Source of the DNA: JAGVPT01 sp035500675
GTDB taxonomy: Bacteria; Bacteroidota; Ignavibacteria; UBA10030; UBA8401
NCBI GenBank assembly: GCA_035500675.1
Contig: DATJXA010000017.1
Coordinates: forward strand, 1-18,988
Length of the DNA stretch: 18,988 nucleotides
Direction: 5' to 3'
A program made the position numbers and the translations under genes. Positions 14,953 through 18,988 of the stretch are shown here, in pieces. Within the stretch, counting starts at the first letter, position 1. Every line of letters begins with the position of its first letter. The notes beneath the pieces are model-generated. The model ran no database searches. It saw only the letters and a program-made list of their open reading frames with translations, and had not been told where the DNA came from.

Positions 14953-16146
14953 GTGAAATCGTTGTCACGACAAGTTGCAAAAGCCGAACCCTCGTTGACC
15001 CTTGCACTCTCAGCGCTGGCCAAAAAACTGAAAGCCGAAGGAGTCGACGTCGTCACGCTGACGGCGGGCGAGCCCGATTTCCCGACTCCCTTTCATATCA
15101 AAAAAGCCGCGATCAAGGCCATCGAGGACAATCATACGCGCTACACCGTCAACGCCGGGATTCCGGAACTGAGGAAGGCGATCGCGGACAAATTCCGGAC
15201 GGAGAACAACTTGACGTTCGACCCTTCGCAAATCGTCGTCTCGAACGGAGCCAAACATTCGATCTATAACGCGCTCAAGGCGATCTGCAACAAAGGCGAC
15301 GAGGTGATCATCCCCGCGCCGTACTGGGTAAGTTATCCGGAGATGGTGAAGCTCGTCGATGCGACGCCGGTGATCATTCAGACGTCGGAGGCGAACGAAT
15401 TCAAAATGACGCCCTCCCAGCTCAAGCGCGCGTTATCAAAAAAAACGAAGGCCATGCTTTTTTGTTCGCCGTGCAATCCAACCGGCAGCGTATATACTCA
15501 GGAAGAGATCGAGGCGCTGGCGGAAGTCGTCGCGAAAGCGGACATTTACGTCCTCTCGGACGAGATCTACGAAAAAGTCATTTACGATGGAATAAAACAC
15601 TTCAGCATGGGTTCGATCCCTGCCATCAAAGAGCATGTCATCACGATCAACGGCGTATCGAAAGCGTTTTCCATGACCGGCTGGAGAATCGGATACCTCG
15701 GGGCAAAAAAAGAGATCGCCTCCGCGGCCGAAAAGGTGCAAAGCCAGATCACCTCGAACGCTTCGTCGATCTCGCAGCATGCGGCCCTCGCAGCTCTCAC
15801 GGGCTCGAACGATGAAGTCCATTCGATGAACGCTGAGTTCCAGCGACGGCGCGACTTTATCCATAAAGCCATGACCTCGATCGACGGCTTGACGTGCCTC
15901 AAGCCGAAGGGGGCCTTTTACATTTTCCCGAACGTCAGCAAATTTGTTGGTAAGAAAATAAACGGAGTGACCCTCAAATCTGGGGACGACATTGCGCAAT
16001 TTCTTGTCGACGAAGAAAGAGTTGTTGTCGTACCGGGAAGCGGGTTTGGATCAAAAAATCATGTAAGGATCTCATACGCCTGCTCGATGGAGGAACTGAA
16101 CAAAGCAGTCGAGCGAATGAAGAGGGGTTTTGCAAAACTAAAGTGA
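14953..16146 (+). CDS. Aspartate aminotransferase (class I, AspC/AatA type)
   Basis: This PLP enzyme interconverts aspartate plus 2-oxoglutarate with oxaloacetate plus glutamate. The 397-residue sequence has the fold-type I residues: TAGEPDFPTP (37-46), Asn175 in CNPTG, Asp203 and Tyr206 in LSDEIYEK, the PLP-binding Lys237 in NGVSKAFSMTGWRIGY, and Arg372 in HVRISYA for the substrate carboxylate. These features fit the Ib subgroup of bacterial aspartate aminotransferases, some of which also accept prephenate. The start is GTG at 14953 with AAAGG about 13 bases upstream, a long but acceptable spacing. It is the last gene of the packed run starting at 12517, 24 bases after coaD. A second AspC-like gene lies on the opposite strand at the right edge. 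The family call is secure; the exact substrate range is not. Confidence 0.92.
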   Translation: MKSLSRQVAKAEPSLTLALSALAKKLKAEGVDVVTLTAGEPDFPTPFHIKKAAIKAIEDNHTRYTVNAGIPELRKAIADKFRTENNLTFDPSQIVVSNGAKHSIYNALKAICNKGDEVIIPAPYWVSYPEMVKLVDATPVIIQTSEANEFKMTPSQLKRALSKKTKAMLFCSPCNPTGSVYTQEEIEALAEVVAKADIYVLSDEIYEKVIYDGIKHFSMGSIPAIKEHVITINGVSKAFSMTGWRIGYLGAKKEIASAAEKVQSQITSNASSISQHAALAALTGSNDEVHSMNAEFQRRRDFIHKAMTSIDGLTCLKPKGAFYIFPNVSKFVGKKINGVTLKSGDDIAQFLVDEERVVVVPGSGFGSKNHVRISYACSMEELNKAVERMKRGFAKLK

Positions 16147-16242
16147 ACCCTTGAATCTTGTAATATTGTAATCTTCGAACCCTGTAACCTTGGAATTCAG
16201 AATACAGAAGAATAGAAGATGCTTGGAATAACGGAATAACTC

Positions 16243-16539
16243 ATGCCGACCTACGAATATAAATGCAAGAAGTGCGGTCACGAGTTCGAAGAATTTCAAT
16301 CGATGAAAGCCGCGCCGCTCTCGCTTTGTCCCGTTTGTCACACCGAAAACCTCGTCCGGGTGATCAGTTCGGGGGGCGGGATGATTTTTAAAGGGAGTGG
16401 GTTTTACCAGACCGACTATAAAAATTCTAAAAGCGACGCAAAAGAATCAAAGCCGAAATCTCCTGCCCCCACTAAAAAACCTACTACGCCCGAGGCTAAA
16501 CCGGATCCCCCCACCAAACCGGCAAAGTCACCGGAGTAA
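16243..16539 (+). CDS. FmdB-family zinc ribbon protein
   Basis: The 98-residue protein begins MPTYEYKCKKCGHEFE, the standard opening of FmdB zinc ribbons. It has metal-binding pairs Cys8/Cys11 and Cys29/Cys32. A short glycine-rich hinge ending in GSGFYQTDY follows, then a low-complexity tail of about 40 residues rich in Lys, Pro, Ser and Thr. FmdB proteins are often annotated as putative regulators after the formamidase-linked gene of Methylophilus. The true role is unknown in most bacteria. The gene stands alone between the aspartate aminotransferase and the convergent pckA, with short repeat-like spacers on both sides. No clear promoter or Shine-Dalgarno sequence is visible. Confidence 0.88.
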   Translation: MPTYEYKCKKCGHEFEEFQSMKAAPLSLCPVCHTENLVRVISSGGGMIFKGSGFYQTDYKNSKSDAKESKPKSPAPTKKPTTPEAKPDPPTKPAKSPE

Positions 16540-16611
16540 TTTTTCCCCTCTTGGGCAATTGCGACTTCAATTTTGCAATCTTGGAATCTCGACCTAATTT
16601 CACGGCTGCCC

Positions 16612-18252
16612 CTAAATCACCGGCCCCGCTTCAATCACTTCCGCCGGACACCCATCTTCAAACTTCTTAAAGTTCTCGATAAATCGGGAGGCAAGCTGCT
16701 TGTACTTTTGCGTATAATTTTCTTTGCTCGGCCACGATCCTGACGGGTCCAACACATTTGCCGGGACTCCATCGCACCGTGTCGGCACCTCGAAACCAAA
16801 AATGGGGTCCTTGACAAATTTTGACTTCGACAGCTCACCGCTCAGCGCCGCATTAAGAAGCGCACGCGTATAACCGATGCTGATCCTTTTCCCGATGCCA
16901 AAGGGACCTCCGATCCATCCCGTGTTGACAAGCCAGCACGTCACACCGTGTTTTAGGATCTTCCTTTTTAAAAGGTCCGCGTAGAACGAAGGATGATGCA
17001 CCATGAACGGCGCGCCGAAGCATGTGCTGAATGTCATCTCCGGCTCTTTTCCTAACCCCACCTCCGTGCCGGCGATCTTCGACGTATATCCCGAGATGAA
17101 TTGGTACATCGCCTGGTCCGCAGAGAGACGCGCGATCGGAGGCATCACTCCCGAAGCGTCGCACGTGAGAAGGATAATATTTTTCGGGTGGCCTCCCATT
17201 TTTTTAGGCACTGCGTTTGCGATGTACTCGAGCGGATACGACGCGCGCGTATTCTCAGTGATCGACTCATCGTCAAGGTCGATAAGACGGGTGACCGGAT
17301 CGTACGCAACATTTTCCAAAATTGTCCCGAACATTCTCGTCGTCGCGTAAATTTGCGGCTCGGCGGACTGCGAGAGACGGATCACTTTAGCATAACAGCC
17401 CCCCTCGAAATTGAACACCCCTTCGTCGCTCCATCCATGCTCGTCGTCCCCGATGAGACTCCTTGTCGGGTCCGCAGAGAGAGTTGTCTTCCCGGTTCCT
17501 GAGAGGCCGAAGAAGATCGCCGCGTCGCCATTTTTGCCGATGTTCGCCGAGCTGTGCATAGCCATGACGCCTTGCAGCGGAAGCGTATAATTCAAAATGG
17601 TGAAGATCGATTTCTTGATCTCGCCGGCGTAAGCGGTATTGCCGATAATGCACAGCCGCTGCGCAAAATTAAGGACGATGAACGTGTTCGTCGCGGTACC
17701 GTCGATTTGCGGAATCCCTTTGAATGAGGGGACGGCAATAACGGTAAAATCGGGAATGTGACGGCGATATTCTTCGTTCGTTTGCGGAAGGATGAACATG
17801 TTCCGTGCAAAAAGAGAATGCCATGCCAGCTCACCGATGATTCGGATCGGCATGCGATAGTTCGGGTCGGCGCCGCCGTAGCAATCCTGCACGAACACGT
17901 CTCGACCCTGGAGATATCCCTGAACGCGGTTAAAAAGGTCGTTGAATTTATCTGGATTAAACGGCCGGTTGTACTGGCCCCACCAGATCTGGTCTTCCGT
18001 CGACCCCTCTTTCACGATGAACTTATCGTTGGCGGAACGGGCTGTGTGCTTGCCAGTGCGTGCAACGACAGGACCGAGATGCGAGATTCTGGCTTCGCGG
18101 CGAAAGGCGATCTCTTCATACAGCGCCTCCGTCGGCAGATTCCAGTACGCCATGCGCAGATTTGTGAGGCCGTGGTTGTCAAGCCCGTAGTCGCTCTTCA
18201 GGACGGACGCTTCGTTCTGTGCCGGTGTTTTGATGTCGAGGATGTTGTTCAT
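16612..18252 (-). CDS. pckA: Phosphoenolpyruvate carboxykinase (ATP)
   Basis: PckA converts oxaloacetate plus ATP into phosphoenolpyruvate, CO2 and ADP, the entry to gluconeogenesis (the reverse reaction is also possible). From the ATG at 18252 it has 546 residues, close to the usual length. Visible motifs are ARTGKHTARSANDKF (64-78, substrate Arg65), YAGEIKKS (208-215), metal-ligand His233, the P-loop GLSGTGKTT (249-257) and the kinase-2 site IGDDEHGW (267-274). This is the ATP-dependent form, not the GTP form. The frame is open upstream to 18522, but that extension is arginine-rich and lies wholly within the aminotransferase gene. The ATG overlaps the aminotransferase stop (ATGA, 18252-18249), showing translational coupling. 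The third glycine of the common TGKHTGRS motif is Ala here, a mild change. The gene ends convergent to fmdB. Confidence 0.96.
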   Translation of the reverse strand: MNNILDIKTPAQNEASVLKSDYGLDNHGLTNLRMAYWNLPTEALYEEIAFRREARISHLGPVVARTGKHTARSANDKFIVKEGSTEDQIWWGQYNRPFNPDKFNDLFNRVQGYLQGRDVFVQDCYGGADPNYRMPIRIIGELAWHSLFARNMFILPQTNEEYRRHIPDFTVIAVPSFKGIPQIDGTATNTFIVLNFAQRLCIIGNTAYAGEIKKSIFTILNYTLPLQGVMAMHSSANIGKNGDAAIFFGLSGTGKTTLSADPTRSLIGDDEHGWSDEGVFNFEGGCYAKVIRLSQSAEPQIYATTRMFGTILENVAYDPVTRLIDLDDESITENTRASYPLEYIANAVPKKMGGHPKNIILLTCDASGVMPPIARLSADQAMYQFISGYTSKIAGTEVGLGKEPEMTFSTCFGAPFMVHHPSFYADLLKRKILKHGVTCWLVNTGWIGGPFGIGKRISIGYTRALLNAALSGELSKSKFVKDPIFGFEVPTRCDGVPANVLDPSGSWPSKENYTQKYKQLASRFIENFKKFEDGCPAEVIEAGPVI

Positions 18253-18988
18253 AACCAATCCCTCACGAGTTTTCTGTCGCCGATGTAAATTTCGTTTGGT
18301 GAAGACGGGTCGAGCGCCCATTTGATCCGAGCAACGCCTTCTGTGACGTCTTTGATAGAGCCCGCGTAACTGAGGCGGAGATGTCCTTCCATACCGAATT
18401 CTTTTCCAGGTACCGTGACGACGAGGGCCTTCTTCAAAAGAAGCTGCGAAAGTTCTACCGACTTGTTGGAATAGGCCCGGAAATCGGGCAAACAGTAGTA
18501 TGTCCCGTTCGGTTTCGTGCAACGGACTCCATTGAATGAACTTAGTTCTTGCATCATCACATTCCGATTATTCTCGAGCGTCATCCGAAGACTTTCGACT
18601 GCGCTTTGCAAACCGGTGAGAGCTCCTTCCGCCGCGGCCTGCAGCAATCCGGCAGTGCACGACGTGATCTGGCTCTGAACATTCGACATAATGCTGACCA
18701 ATTCTCTGCTTGCTATCGCCCAGCCGATACGAAACCCGGTCATTCCATAGAGCTTTGAAACGCCGTTGACCACGATGACGTGCGTCGATTCGGTATCCTT
18801 TTTTGTGCTCGCGAAACAGTTGGGAACCACCATGCCGTCAAAAACGAGTTTGTGGTAGATGTCGTCCATGATGAGATAAATCCCCTTCTGCTCGCATAGT
18901 TCCACTATTTGCCCGATGAATTCTGCGGAATACACGACACCCGAAGGATTGTTAGGACTGTTGACGATGATGGCTTTCGTGTAAGGAC
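18249..18988 (-). CDS. AspC-like class I aminotransferase, C-terminal part (5' end outside window)
   Basis: The frame is open to the right edge and upstream residues (PYTKAIIVNSPNNPSGVVYS) are clearly coding, so the gene begins outside the window. The GTG at 18935 is internal. It shows the fold-type I features: the NPSG asparagine, DDIYHK (the Asp and Tyr that hold the PLP ring), PLP-binding Lys in NGVSKLYGMTGFRIGW, and the C-terminal arginine in HLRLSYAGS. It is related to the complete aminotransferase at 14953 but is clearly a different paralogue. Its end carries an extra segment of about 25 residues (NEIYIGDRKLVRDWL). The stop overlaps the pckA start by four bases. Its substrate is not known; the coupling to pckA suggests aspartate to oxaloacetate. 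Confidence 0.85.
   Translation of the reverse strand, partial: PYTKAIIVNSPNNPSGVVYSAEFIGQIVELCEQKGIYLIMDDIYHKLVFDGMVVPNCFASTKKDTESTHVIVVNGVSKLYGMTGFRIGWAIASRELVSIMSNVQSQITSCTAGLLQAAAEGALTGLQSAVESLRMTLENNRNVMMQELSSFNGVRCTKPNGTYYCLPDFRAYSNKSVELSQLLLKKALVVTVPGKEFGMEGHLRLSYAGSIKDVTEGVARIKWALDPSSPNEIYIGDRKLVRDWL

Noticed and set aside
16551..16587. Possible terminator between fmdB and pckA (ATTGC/GCAAT)
   Set aside because: Only a five-base stem with a long loop; it could arise by chance in AT-rich DNA.
18253..18522. N-terminal extension of pckA (90 residues)
   Set aside because: It is a shadow of the aminotransferase gene; the ATG at 18252 gives the normal PEPCK length.
1..18988. tRNA, rRNA, CRISPR array or phage/integrase genes
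   Set aside because: None recognised on either strand; no regularly spaced repeats and no integrase or transposase coding sequence seen.

Overview
The window is a compact, gene-dense stretch of a bacterial chromosome. There are no rRNA, tRNA, CRISPR, intact insertion-sequence or phage genes in it. The gene set (BatA-type membrane protein, HflX, HpnCDE squalene enzymes, HrcA-GrpE-DnaJ, ATP-type PEP carboxykinase) and the promoter form TTGACT-N17-TAnnTT suggest the Bacteroidota/Chlorobiota/Ignavibacteria side of the FCB group. The -10 part of that promoter resembles the Bacteroidota TAnnTTTG element. The phylum is an inference. The presence of hrcA argues mildly against a typical Bacteroidia genome.

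Layout, left to right. (1) Positions 2-3026, plus strand: the 3' part of a large BatA/von Willebrand-type membrane protein, then the ribosome-associated GTPase HflX. (2) 3027-3291: an intergenic region with an 89-bp element bounded by 18-bp inverted repeats, then a promoter for a cNMP-GAF-histidine kinase (3292-4920). (3) A 32-bp perfect palindrome sits where this kinase meets the convergent minus-strand operon hpnC-hpnD-hpnE (8018-4956). That operon makes squalene from farnesyl diphosphate by way of presqualene diphosphate and hydroxysqualene. (4) 8019-8464: a divergent 446-bp regulatory region, followed by a short regulator (8465-9226) with a receiver domain and a histidine-phosphotransfer-like helix pair but no ATPase. 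(5) 9498-12475: the heat-shock genes hrcA-grpE-dnaJ, behind a recognisable promoter but with no CIRCE operator. (6) 12517-16146: a tightly packed housekeeping run of a membrane-anchored ComEA-like helix-hairpin-helix protein, a PilM-like actin-fold protein, rsmD, coaD and an aspartate aminotransferase. The first four of these genes overlap or nearly touch. (7) 16243-16539: an FmdB-type zinc ribbon protein between repeat-like AT-rich spacers. (8) 18988-16612, minus strand: a second AspC-like aminotransferase, cut by the window edge, overlapping pckA by ATGA. This suggests an aspartate-to-oxaloacetate-to-PEP module.

Most genes belong to known families. The points most worth following up are the two atypical signalling proteins whose promoters share an identical 11-mer, the kinase-less receiver/phosphotransfer protein, the hrcA operon without CIRCE, the ComEA/PilM-like pair, the aminotransferase/PEPCK coupling, and several short inverted-repeat elements. 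I saw no clearly new multi-gene defence or mobile system.
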